From DAITPV01 sp050692555 (GTDB taxonomy: Bacteria > Actinomycetota > UBA4738 > CALAEC01), in NCBI GenBank assembly GCA_050692555.1, contig JBOGVS010000024.1, positions 1 through 52,401 on the forward strand: a stretch of DNA of 52,401 nt, in the 5' to 3' direction. Positions within the stretch are counted from its first letter, which is position 1; each line of letters begins with the position of its first letter. Under the pieces are notes generated by a model. It did not search any database. It saw only the letters and a list, made by a program, of their open reading frames with translations, and was not told where the DNA came from. Made by a program: the position numbers and the translations under genes. Below, piece after piece: positions 7,508 to 15,192 of this stretch.

Positions 7508-9430
7508 TCAGATCCGGGTGTAGATCACGGCCAGGACGGCCACGCCGGCGAACAGGAGTACCGCGTACCGTTGCACGTTCCCCGACTGGATGTACCGGAG
7601 CAGCCCGCCGGTCCATTCCGTCCCGATGGCCACCCGGTTCACCGCACCGTCCACCACGTGGCGGTCGGTGGCGTCCGTAGCCCGGCCGAGCTTCCTGGTG
7701 ATCCAGCCCACCGCGTTGACCATCCCGTCGAGGATGTAGGTGTTGGTCCAGTTGGCGAAAGCGGCGACCCCGTACTGGATCGGACGGACGATCCCCCGCA
7801 GGTAGATGTCGTCGAGGTAGTACTTTCGCTCCAAGAAGGTGTACAGGGGGCCCAGCCGGCGGAGGGGATCCGGCTCCCGGTACCGCCGATACAGGGCCGT
7901 GCCGATGGCGATCCCCCCCAGGGCCACCAGCACCGACAGGCCGGCCAGGGCGAAGTCGAACCCCACCACGTGGGCTTCCTCGCCGAAGTGCACCAGCTCC
8001 CGGAACCCACCCTCCACGAAGGGGGCCCCGAAGAAGCCGACCACGGCGGAGAGGGCGGCCAGCACCACCAGCGGAAGTGTCATCACCCTGGGGGACTCGT
8101 GCGGGTGGCCCTGGCCCCGGTACTGCCCGAAGAACGTGAGCCAGATGGCCCGGGTCATGTAGAACGCCGTGAGCATGGCGGTGATCACCGCCACCACCCA
8201 CAGGCCGAACTGCTCCTCACGGAACGCCTCGGCGATGATCTCGTCCTTGGACCAGAACCCCGCCAGCGGCGGGATCCCCGCCAGAGCCGCCGAGCCGATC
8301 AGGAACGTCCAGAACGTGACCGGCATCGGCTTCCGCAGTCCTCCCATGTCACTCATGTTGTTGGAGCGGACCGCGTGGATGATGGAGCCGGCTCCCAGGA
8401 ACAGCAACGCCTTGAAGAACGCGTGAGTGAACAGGTGGAAGAACGCCGCGGTGTGGCCTGCCGGCCCGATCCCCAGGGCCGCCATCATGTACCCGAGCTG
8501 GGAGACCGTTGAGTACGCCAGCACCCGCTTGATGTCGTCCTGGACCATGGCCAGGAGCGCGGCGATCAGCATGGTGATCGAGCCGATCACCACCACCAGC
8601 GTCAGCGCGTCCGCCGACGGGGCGAACACCGCGAACATCCGGCCCACCAGGTAGACGCCGGCCACCACCATGGTGGCCGCATGGATCAGGGCCGACACCG
8701 GCGTGGGACCGGCCATGGCGTCCGGGAGCCACACGTGGAGGGGGAACTGAGCGGACTTCCCGATGGCCCCGCCGAACAGCAGGATGGCTCCCGCGGTCAG
8801 CAGCCCCGTGGAGATCTCGCCCGCCTCCGCAGCGTTGGTGATCTCGCCGATGTTGGCCGTCCCCGCGGCGACGATCAGCACGAAGATGCCGAACAGGAAC
8901 GGGATGTCCCCGGTCTTGGTGGTGATGAAGGCCTTGATGGCCGCGTCGGAGTTCTCCTTCTTCTCCCACCAGTGGCCGATCAGCAGGTAGGAGCAGATGC
9001 CCACCAGCTCCCAGCCGACCAGGAGCTGGATCAGGTTGTTGGCCGCCACGAGGTTGAGCATCGAGCCGGTGAACAGCGACAGGGCCGCGAAGTACCAGGT
9101 GAACCGGGGCTCCCCGGCCATGTACCCCACCGAGTAGATGTGCACCACCAGCGAGACCGTGGTGACGACCACGAACATCATCGCGGCCAGACCGTCGACG
9201 CTCACCCCGATCTCGAACGGGATCCCCACGTCGAGCCACCGCCAGCTTCGCCCGACGTCCTCGGCGCCCCCCACCACCTGGAAGAACACCACTACCGACA
9301 TCACCCACGACGCGGCGGTGGCCAGGATCCCGATGCCCGCTCCGCGGAGCGGGGTCCGCTTCCCCACGAACACGATCACCAGGAACGAGATGAACGGGAT
9401 GAGCGGGATCAGCCAGGACTGCTCAAGCAT
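7508..9430 (-). CDS. nuoL: NADH-quinone oxidoreductase subunit L (operon 1)
   Basis: 640 residues with about 16 membrane helices, including the C-terminal lateral helix that clamps the membrane arm. Family blocks are LLVGWELVGICSYLLIGHWW (key Glu), KSAQFPLHVWLPDAMAGPTPVSALIHAATMV, and the helix-12 region HAFFKALLFLGAGS. It is the distal proton-pumping subunit of complex I. ATG at 9430 starts 3 nt after the nuoK stop. Confidence 0.95.
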   Translation of the reverse strand: MLEQSWLIPLIPFISFLVIVFVGKRTPLRGAGIGILATAASWVMSVVVFFQVVGGAEDVGRSWRWLDVGIPFEIGVSVDGLAAMMFVVVTTVSLVVHIYSVGYMAGEPRFTWYFAALSLFTGSMLNLVAANNLIQLLVGWELVGICSYLLIGHWWEKKENSDAAIKAFITTKTGDIPFLFGIFVLIVAAGTANIGEITNAAEAGEISTGLLTAGAILLFGGAIGKSAQFPLHVWLPDAMAGPTPVSALIHAATMVVAGVYLVGRMFAVFAPSADALTLVVVIGSITMLIAALLAMVQDDIKRVLAYSTVSQLGYMMAALGIGPAGHTAAFFHLFTHAFFKALLFLGAGSIIHAVRSNNMSDMGGLRKPMPVTFWTFLIGSAALAGIPPLAGFWSKDEIIAEAFREEQFGLWVVAVITAMLTAFYMTRAIWLTFFGQYRGQGHPHESPRVMTLPLVVLAALSAVVGFFGAPFVEGGFRELVHFGEEAHVVGFDFALAGLSVLVALGGIAIGTALYRRYREPDPLRRLGPLYTFLERKYYLDDIYLRGIVRPIQYGVAAFANWTNTYILDGMVNAVGWITRKLGRATDATDRHVVDGAVNRVAIGTEWTGGLLRYIQSGNVQRYAVLLFAGVAVLAVIYTRI

Positions 9431-9433
9431 CGC

Positions 9434-9742
9434 TCACCATCTGAGGATGTCGACCTCGTCCACATTGATCGTCTCTCGGTTCCGGAAGATGAGGATGACG
9501 ATGGCCAGCCCGATCCCCACCTCCGCAGCGGCGACCGTGATCACGAACAGCGCGAAGATCTGGCCCGTGAACGCGCCGTCCTTGAGGAACTGGCTGAACG
9601 CGACCAGGTTCACGTTCACGGCGTTCAGCATCAGCTCGATGGACATCAGGACCAGGACCCCGTTGCGACGGGCCAGGACCCCGTACACGCCCACCGCGAA
9701 CAGCACAGCGGAGAACAGGAGGGGAAAGGCCAGGCGGATCAT
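9434..9742 (-). CDS. nuoK: NADH-quinone oxidoreductase subunit K (operon 1)
   Basis: 102 residues and three membrane helices, normal for NuoK. The conserved Glu of helix 2 lies in LMSIELMLNAVN, and a second Glu lies in TVAAAEVGIGLAI; both belong to the hydrophilic axis of the membrane arm. The start chosen is ATG at 9742, 4 nt after the nuoJ stop; longer open frame upstream of it only reads across nuoJ in another frame. Confidence 0.95.
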   Translation of the reverse strand: MIRLAFPLLFSAVLFAVGVYGVLARRNGVLVLMSIELMLNAVNVNLVAFSQFLKDGAFTGQIFALFVITVAAAEVGIGLAIVILIFRNRETINVDEVDILRW

Positions 9743-9746
9743 CGGA

Positions 9747-10241
9747 TCAGGTCTCCTCCTTCCGCGCCAGCACGATGGCCCCGATGAGGGCCGCAAGGAG
9801 GAGGAAGGACACGACCTCGAACGGCAGGACGAATGAACGGAACAGGCTGTCGCCGACCCCTCCCGTGGTGCTGGCGCTCTCCACGTTGATCTCCGCCTCC
9901 CCGAAGGCGTCCCACACCATGATCGTGAGGCCGGCCAGGATGCCCACACCGACGATCGCGGCGAACCCACGCTGCTGGTTGTCCAGGGCCTCCCGCCCGA
10001 TCGGCGCCCGTGTGAGCATCAGCCCGAACAGGAGCAGCACCACGATGGCCCCGACGTAGATGAGGACCTGGACCCAGGCGACGAACTCCGCGGCCAGGAG
10101 GAGGTAGACGCCGCCGACGGTGGCCAGGGTGACCACCAGGTACAGGGCCGCGTGCACCACGTTCTTCGCGGTGACCAGTCGCAGCGCCGCAACGGTCCCC
10201 ACCACGCCCAGGACGGCGAACACCCATTCCTGGGCCGTCAA
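9747..10241 (-). CDS. nuoJ: NADH-quinone oxidoreductase subunit J (operon 1)
   Basis: 164 residues, five membrane helices. The NuoJ signature is AAEFVAWVQVLIYVGAIVVLLLF, a helix that contains the pi-bulge next to the quinone site. The start is TTG at 10241, overlapping the nuoI stop as TTGA, with GAGGAG 8 nt upstream. It is a membrane-arm subunit. Confidence 0.93.
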   Translation of the reverse strand: MTAQEWVFAVLGVVGTVAALRLVTAKNVVHAALYLVVTLATVGGVYLLLAAEFVAWVQVLIYVGAIVVLLLFGLMLTRAPIGREALDNQQRGFAAIVGVGILAGLTIMVWDAFGEAEINVESASTTGGVGDSLFRSFVLPFEVVSFLLLAALIGAIVLARKEET

Positions 10242-10846
10242 CCGCCGCTCTCCTCGGCTCCCGGTGTGGCGATGGGTGCGGCCGAGGTGGGGGGCTCGGG
10301 GTGGGACTCGGCCGTCTCGGTCTGCTCCACCGCTTCCGCGCCCTCCTCGAGCTCCGGAGGCGGCAGGACCGTGTAGGTCCAATCGTCGAGGCGTTCCTTC
10401 TCGTGAAGCATGTCGCGGATGTCGTACTCGGCGTACTCGAACTCCGGGCTCCAGAACAGGGCGTCGAAGGGGCATACCTCGACGCAGATCCCGCAGTACA
10501 TGCACAGGGCGTAGTCGATGGCGAACCGATCGAGGACCTTCGCCGATCGGGCCCGGCCACCGGAGACCGGGGCGTGGGTCTCCTTGTGTGACTCGATGTA
10601 GATGCACCAGTCCGGGCACTCGCGGGAGCACTTCCAGCACACCGTGCAGTTCTCGGGCTTGAGGGCGATCACCCCGCGGGTCCGGGGCGGGAGGTCGGGC
10701 TTCTCGTGCGGGTACTGCTGGGTGATCGACCGCGACAGGAACGTCTTCAGCGTGACCAACAGGCCCTTGAGAAGGCCCAGGCCGGGGAGCCCGGCGGCTC
10801 GAGCGGCGCCGTTGCCTCCGGTCTCCTGCGGTTCCACGGTGGCCAT
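10238..10846 (-). CDS. nuoI: NADH-quinone oxidoreductase subunit I (operon 1), long C-terminal tail
   Basis: 202 residues. It carries two 4Fe-4S clusters (N6a/N6b): CTVCWKCSRECP and CMYCGICVEVCP. The core ends around residue 155. An acidic, Pro/Glu-rich tail of about 45 residues follows that is absent from the operon 2 copy (152 residues). NuoI passes electrons from the N-module towards NuoB. Because this operon lacks nuoDEFG, its electron source cannot be read from the locus; the tail could be a docking element (speculative). ATG at 10846 overlaps the nuoH stop (TGATG). Confidence 0.94.
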   Translation of the reverse strand: MATVEPQETGGNGAARAAGLPGLGLLKGLLVTLKTFLSRSITQQYPHEKPDLPPRTRGVIALKPENCTVCWKCSRECPDWCIYIESHKETHAPVSGGRARSAKVLDRFAIDYALCMYCGICVEVCPFDALFWSPEFEYAEYDIRDMLHEKERLDDWTYTVLPPPELEEGAEAVEQTETAESHPEPPTSAAPIATPGAEESGG

Positions 10847-11838
10847 CAGTCAACCAGCACCTTGATCACGCCGGTGGCCAGGATGTTCACCAGGGCCAGC
10901 GGGATCAGGACGATCCACGAGAACCGCTGCAGCTGGTCCTCCCGGAGGCGTGGGTACGTCGCTCGCAGCCAGATGATCAGGAAGGAGATGGCCCCGATCT
11001 TGGCCGACATCCAGATCGGCCCGGGGATGAAGTCCAGGCCCGGCGGTCCCAGGTAGCCCCCCAGGAACAACACCGAGGCGATCGCCGAGAGGACCACGAT
11101 GCCGCCGTACTCGGCCAGGAGGAAGAACGCGAACTTGAGCCCGGTGTACTCGGTGTACGCGCCGAAGATGATCTCCGAATCGGCGATGGGCATATCGAAG
11201 GGTGTCCGCGTCAGCTCGGCCAGGGACGCCATCACGAAGATCAGCAGGCCGACCGGCTGGACGATCACGAACCAGTAGTCCCGCTGGGCCTCCACGATCC
11301 CCACCAGGGACAGGGTTCCGGCCAACATGGCCACCGCCACCGCCGCCAGGATCAGCGGCAGCTCGTAGGCGATGAGTTGGGCCGCCGCTCGAACCGCCCC
11401 GATCAGCGAGAACTTGTTGGCCGAGGCCCATCCGGCCATCAGCACCCCGATGACCCCCACCGCGGAGATGGCCATGACGAAGAACAGGCCCGCGTCGAGG
11501 TTCTCCGCCCAGATGTCGGTGCCGAACGGCACCACCGCCAGCACCAGGATCACGGGGACCAGGACAACAGCAGGAGCCAGCGAGAACACCCATCGATCGG
11601 CGGCCCTGGGGATGACGTCCTCCTTCTGAACGAACTTGACGCCGTCGGCGATCAGCTGAGCCCATCCGTGAAACCGCCCCGCCTCCATCGGCCCGAGGCG
11701 GTGCTGCATGTGGGCCAGGATCTTGTGCTCCGCGTAGCCGATCCCCAGGGGAGCCACCAGGAAGAACCCCATCACCAGGACCACCTTGAGGAGGACCACC
11801 ACCCACACGTTGGAGAAGATCTGGTCGATGAAGCTCAC
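10846..11838 (-). CDS. nuoH: NADH-quinone oxidoreductase subunit H (operon 1)
   Basis: 330 residues, about eight membrane helices. NuoH lines the quinone chamber. Family blocks are LAHMQHRLGPMEAG after helix 1, LAELTRTPFDMPIADSE (quinone-cavity loop, with the acidic residues expected) and GAYTEYTGLKFAFFLLAEY. The start is GTG at 11838, overlapping the nuoC stop as GTGA. In a full operon D, E, F and G would stand between C and H; here C and H are directly coupled. Confidence 0.94.
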   Translation of the reverse strand: MSFIDQIFSNVWVVVLLKVVLVMGFFLVAPLGIGYAEHKILAHMQHRLGPMEAGRFHGWAQLIADGVKFVQKEDVIPRAADRWVFSLAPAVVLVPVILVLAVVPFGTDIWAENLDAGLFFVMAISAVGVIGVLMAGWASANKFSLIGAVRAAAQLIAYELPLILAAVAVAMLAGTLSLVGIVEAQRDYWFVIVQPVGLLIFVMASLAELTRTPFDMPIADSEIIFGAYTEYTGLKFAFFLLAEYGGIVVLSAIASVLFLGGYLGPPGLDFIPGPIWMSAKIGAISFLIIWLRATYPRLREDQLQRFSWIVLIPLALVNILATGVIKVLVD

Positions 11839-12359
11839 TCGGCGGGACCCTCTCCGGTGGTCTCCTCGCCGGGCCACGGCTTGGCCACCCGGGTCATCAG
11901 CTCGAAGTCCTTGCGCAGCGGATAGCCCTCGAACTGCTCCGGCAGCAGCAGCTTCACCAGCTGCGGGTGGCCATCGAACCGGATCCCCATCAGCTCCCAG
12001 GTCTCCCGCTCGTGCCAGTTGGCTCCGGGATACAGGTCGGAGATGGTGGGGGCCGCGGGGTCCTCGCGGTCGCACGCCAGCTTCACCCGGACCTGGTGAC
12101 GCCGCGTCGTGGAGTACAGCTGGGTGACGATGTCGAACCCTTCCTCGCCGCGGTCCACGGCCGACACGAAGTCGATGAAGTCGCAGGCGAAGTCCTCGTC
12201 GTCGCGAAGGGTCTTGATCACGTCCCGGTAGCGTTCCGGGCCCACCCGGACCACGGCCTGGTCCAGGGCGTCGTCAACGGCCAGGAGGTCCTGGCCGAAC
12301 CGGGCCCGCAGGCCCCGGACGATCTCAGCTGCCGGCAGGGGCCCCGGTGAGCTTGCCAC
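11835..12359 (-). CDS. nuoC: NADH-quinone oxidoreductase subunit C (operon 1)
   Basis: About 174 residues from GTG at 12359 (35-nt overlap with nuoB; the start is uncertain). The 30-kDa-subunit signature is HERETWELMGIRFDGHPQLVKLLLP followed by GYPLRKDF. It is a peripheral Q-module subunit. It is a stand-alone NuoC: the frame ends at 11835 and no NuoD domain is fused to it or follows it. Confidence 0.92.
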   Translation of the reverse strand: MASSPGPLPAAEIVRGLRARFGQDLLAVDDALDQAVVRVGPERYRDVIKTLRDDEDFACDFIDFVSAVDRGEEGFDIVTQLYSTTRRHQVRVKLACDREDPAAPTISDLYPGANWHERETWELMGIRFDGHPQLVKLLLPEQFEGYPLRKDFELMTRVAKPWPGEETTGEGPAE

Positions 12360-12837
12360 TCCACTTTTCCCGGATGTCTTCCTTGCCGATCTTCTCCTGC
12401 AGCTTGACGATGCCGTGCAGCAGGGCCTCCGGCCTCGGAGGGCACCCGGGGACGTAGACATCCACCGGGATCATCTGGTCAACGCCCTTGGTGACCGAGT
12501 AGGAGTCCCAGTACGGGCCGCCGCAGTTCGAGCAGGAACCGAAGCTGATCACGTACTTGGGGTCGGGGATCTGGTCGTACACCCGCTTGAGTGCCGGGGC
12601 CATCTTGTCGGTGACGGTCCCCGCCACTACCAGGAGGTCGGCCTGCCGGGGGCCGTGGGCGACGGGGATCACCCCCAGGCGGATGAAGTCGTGCTTCGAG
12701 GTTGAGGTGGCGATGAGCTCGATCGAACAGCAGGCCAGGCCGAAGTTCATGACCCACAGGGAGTACTTGCGGCCCCAGTTCAGGAGGAACTTGACCGGCT
12801 GGAGGTCCACCAGGGGGGTCCGCTCGATCAGGCCCAC
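12325..12837 (-). CDS. nuoB: NADH-quinone oxidoreductase subunit B (operon 1)
   Basis: 170 residues, the N2-cluster subunit. The 4Fe-4S ligands are visible as the tandem Cys in ACCSIE, Cys in SCSNCGG and Cys in VPGCPPRPE. It transfers electrons to quinone at the NuoB/NuoD interface in canonical complex I. GTG at 12837 is used as start; it overlaps the nuoA end by 10 nt. Confidence 0.94.
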   Translation of the reverse strand: MGLIERTPLVDLQPVKFLLNWGRKYSLWVMNFGLACCSIELIATSTSKHDFIRLGVIPVAHGPRQADLLVVAGTVTDKMAPALKRVYDQIPDPKYVISFGSCSNCGGPYWDSYSVTKGVDQMIPVDVYVPGCPPRPEALLHGIVKLQEKIGKEDIREKWSGKLTGAPAGS

Positions 12838-13193
12838 CGCAGGACCCCCTTCCGCCAGGCGTACAGGAGCCCGGCCCCCAGGATCAGGATGAAGATGGTC
12901 ATGGAGACCACCGCGTACATCCCCAGGTCCTCGAACACCACGGCCCAGGGGAACAGGAACACGCTCTCGACGTCGAAGATCACGAACAGGAACGCGTAGA
13001 TGTAGTAGCGGATCTGGCTCTGGGACCACCCCTCACCCACGGGGTCGATCCCGCACTCGAAGGTGGTGAGCTTCTCGGGAAGCGGTCGCCGAGGCGCCAC
13101 CGCCTTGGCCGCCAGGATCGCCACCGCCACCAGCCCCGCGCCGGCCACGGCGAGGGCCACGATGGTTCCATAGGAGCGGAGGTAGGCGTCCAC
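12828..13193 (-). CDS. nuoA: NADH-quinone oxidoreductase subunit A (operon 1)
   Basis: 121 residues and three membrane helices, normal for NuoA. The conserved FECGIDPVGEG loop and FLFVIFDVESVFLFPWAV helix are visible. It is the first gene of operon 1. The start is GTG at 13193, immediately downstream of a Rex-like palindrome (13195-13214), so the operator covers the leader and ribosome-binding region. A longer in-frame extension upstream is rejected because it reads through the operator and promoter. Confidence 0.92.
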   Translation of the reverse strand: MDAYLRSYGTIVALAVAGAGLVAVAILAAKAVAPRRPLPEKLTTFECGIDPVGEGWSQSQIRYYIYAFLFVIFDVESVFLFPWAVVFEDLGMYAVVSMTIFILILGAGLLYAWRKGVLRWA

Positions 13194-13194
13194 G

Positions 13195-13214
13195 CTTGTG
13201 AAATCTTTCTCAAG
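13195..13214 (-). promoter_or_regulatory. Rex-like operator of nuo operon 1 (one arm mismatch)
   Basis: CTTGTGAAATCTTTCTCAAG is a palindrome with one arm mismatch (TTGTG against CTCAA), close to the Rex consensus TTGTGAA-N4-TTCACAA. It lies between the probable start point (about 13212) and the nuoA GTG (13193), where bound repressor would block transcription. Rex senses NADH/NAD+ and represses respiratory genes in Streptomyces. No rex gene is in the window. The match to the two better sites at 30850 and 46494 supports it. Confidence 0.7.
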
Positions 13215-13218
13215 CGCG

Positions 13219-13249
13219 ATTCTACCAGCGCCCCCAGGGCACCAGACAA
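13219..13249 (-). promoter_or_regulatory. Probable promoter of nuo operon 1
   Basis: On the minus strand TTGTCT (13249-13244) and TAGAAT (13224-13219) are separated by 19 nt. The predicted start, about 7 nt further on, falls inside the Rex-like palindrome. The -10 is good; the spacer is slightly long. Confidence 0.5.
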
Positions 13250-13382
13250 ACTCCAGCCGCCGGCTCCCCCGCGTCCGGAAATCCCCGGACCGGTCCGCCA
13301 AATCCCCCGGTTGGGGGATGTCCCAACAGCCCCGCGTCCATAGAGTTACACGCATGGGATTCGATGACCCTGGGACCAGCCG

Positions 13383-14149
13383 ATGGCTCGGGTGGACCGC
13401 GCCCACGCAGGCCTCTGTGCCGCACAGGCCGAGCTCTTGGAAGCCGTCGCCGATCTGGAGGAGTTCGAGCAGGCTCCTGGCGACCAGGAGGTCGCCCTGA
13501 GCACCCGGCTGGCAGCTAGGTACGGCGAAGGCTCCGGTACGACGGACCAGTGGGTCCGGATGGGCCGGGCCCTGCGATCCTTCCGGCCATCCGGGAGGCC
13601 CATCGGGAGGGACATCTGTCCTGGACCAGCTCAAGCCCCTGACCCGGTTCGCCACCGCTGAGACCGACCATCATCACGCCACCGAAGCTCCCGGGATCAG
13701 TCCCGCCGGGCTGTGGAGACAGGCGCAGCGTCACCGCAGGGCCGAGGTGCAGAAAGAGGCGGAGTCAGACCACCAGCTCCGGCAGGCGTGGATGGGGTGG
13801 AACGACGATCGCTCCCGGCCGGACCGTGGGGATCGGGCGGCAGGCACGGGTGGTGCCGGGATGGATGCGCCGCCAACTGGAGCACCGAGACCCCGAGTGC
13901 CGGTTCGATGGATGCGGACGGACGAAGTGGCTGGTCATCCACCACATCGTCCCCTGGGCCCGGGGAGGGCGCACCGACCTGGACAGCCTCATCCGGGTGT
14001 GCACCACGCACCACCGAGCGCTCCACGAGGGTGGCTGGAAGGTCACCGGCCATCCCGACCGGCACCTTAGGTTCCACGATCCGGGAGGAAGAGTCCTGGG
14101 AGCCCCACCCGATGTGCGTCGCCAATGGGCCGTGCACCAGCCCCGGTAG
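13383..14149 (+). pseudogene. Decayed DUF222/HNH endonuclease gene
   Basis: Pieces of one protein lie in three frames. Frame one (13383 to about 13600) has a DUF222-like N-terminus (ELLEAVADLEEFEQ, then an LSTRLAARYG region). Frame two (about 13620-13850) has DQLKPLTRFATAETDHH and the AEVQKEAE region. Frame three (about 13826-14149) holds an intact HNH motif: CRFDGCGRTKWLVIHHIVPW, then CTTHHRALHEGG. At least two frameshifts and a large internal deletion are needed, so it is dead. DUF222-HNH genes are abundant, often IS-like repeats in actinobacteria. It fills the gap between the two nuo operons. Confidence 0.8.
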
Positions 14150-14177
14150 GCCGGCCGAGATGACGGTGCGACCGAGG

Positions 14178-15182
14178 TCAGGCGGGGGCGCCGCAGCGGA
14201 CTGCGATGAACCCGGACAGGTGCACCAGGGCGTCCCGGGCCCGGCCCGGGGGCAGGGACTCGGCCTCCGCCATGGCTTGGCGGACCTCCCTGGTCACCGC
14301 GTCCCGGGCCCGATCCAGCACCCCGTCCGAGCGAACGATGTCCAGGGCTGCGGCAAGCCGCTCGTCGTCGGGCGGGCCGGCCGCAAGCAGGGCGCGAAGC
14401 TCGTCACGGCGAGCGGATTCGTTGAGCGCGTAGATCACCGGCAGCGTGTACACGCCCTCCTTGAGGTCGGAGCCCGGCTCCTTGCCCAGGATGGCGGCCT
14501 CGGCGATGAGGTCCATGATGTCGTCGGACAGCTGGAAGGCCAGGCCCAGGGCGTGGCCGAACCTCTCCAGTCCTTCGATCACCGGCGACTCGGCACCCGA
14601 CAGCATCCCGCCCAGGCGGCACGAGGTGGCGATCAACGCCGCGGTCTTCCTTCGGATCACCTCCATGTAGGAGGCCTCGTCGGCATCGAGCCGGCCGAGG
14701 ATCTCGACCTCTCGGATCTGTCCCTCGCATACCCGGGCGATGGTCTCGGCCAGGAGCCGGGTGACCTCGGTCCCCAGGTCGGAGGAGATCTGCGAGGCCC
14801 GGGCGAACAGGAAATCGCCGGCCAGGATGGCCACGGTGTTGTCCCACCGCGCGTTGACCGACGGGATCCCCCGCCGGGTGGCGCCCTCGTCGATCACGTC
14901 GTCGTGGTACAGGGTGGCCATGTGGGTGAGCTCGATGGCCGCCGCGCCGGGGACCAGGCGGCGGTCGGCGGGGTCGCCGAAGTGCCCACCCAGGAGAACC
15001 AGGAGCGGCCGGAACCGCTTGCCGCCGGCTTCCAGCAGGTAGCCGGCCGCCGAGGCGACCAGCGGAACCTCGGAGATGGTGGCCTCGGCCAGCGCGGCCT
15101 CCACCTCCTCCAGCCGGCTGCGGAGACCGGCCTCCAGGGAGGGGTCCGGTGCTTCCAGCTCCTTCCACGCCGCCCTGGTCAC
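14178..15182 (-). CDS. Long-chain polyprenyl diphosphate synthase (quinone tail)
   Basis: 334 residues from GTG at 15182, 10 nt after nuoN of operon 2. The trans-prenyltransferase aspartate motifs are HDDVIDEG (first DDxxD) and LSDDIMDLI (second), with GGKRFRPLL binding diphosphate. The residues before the first motif (LTHMATLYHDD) are small, as in enzymes that make long chains, which fits a menaquinone side-chain synthase (HepT/IspB type). Placement as last gene of the complex I operon supports a quinone role. Chain length cannot be read with certainty. Confidence 0.88.
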   Translation of the reverse strand: MTRAAWKELEAPDPSLEAGLRSRLEEVEAALAEATISEVPLVASAAGYLLEAGGKRFRPLLVLLGGHFGDPADRRLVPGAAAIELTHMATLYHDDVIDEGATRRGIPSVNARWDNTVAILAGDFLFARASQISSDLGTEVTRLLAETIARVCEGQIREVEILGRLDADEASYMEVIRRKTAALIATSCRLGGMLSGAESPVIEGLERFGHALGLAFQLSDDIMDLIAEAAILGKEPGSDLKEGVYTLPVIYALNESARRDELRALLAAGPPDDERLAAALDIVRSDGVLDRARDAVTREVRQAMAEAESLPPGRARDALVHLSGFIAVRCGAPA

Positions 15183-15192
15183 GTCGCCGAAC

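Noticed and set aside
4527..9787. Long open frames opposite nuoN, nuoM and nuoL
   Set aside because: They follow from high GC at third codon positions of the true genes. Their products are rich in His, Arg, Gln and Gly with no domain signature, and they lack ribosome sites.
11835..12359. A hidden or fused nuoD in operon 1
   Set aside because: The nuoC frame ends at 11835, overlapping nuoH. None of the NuoD blocks (GPQHPSTHG, the C-terminal Cys region) occurs between nuoC and nuoH on either strand.
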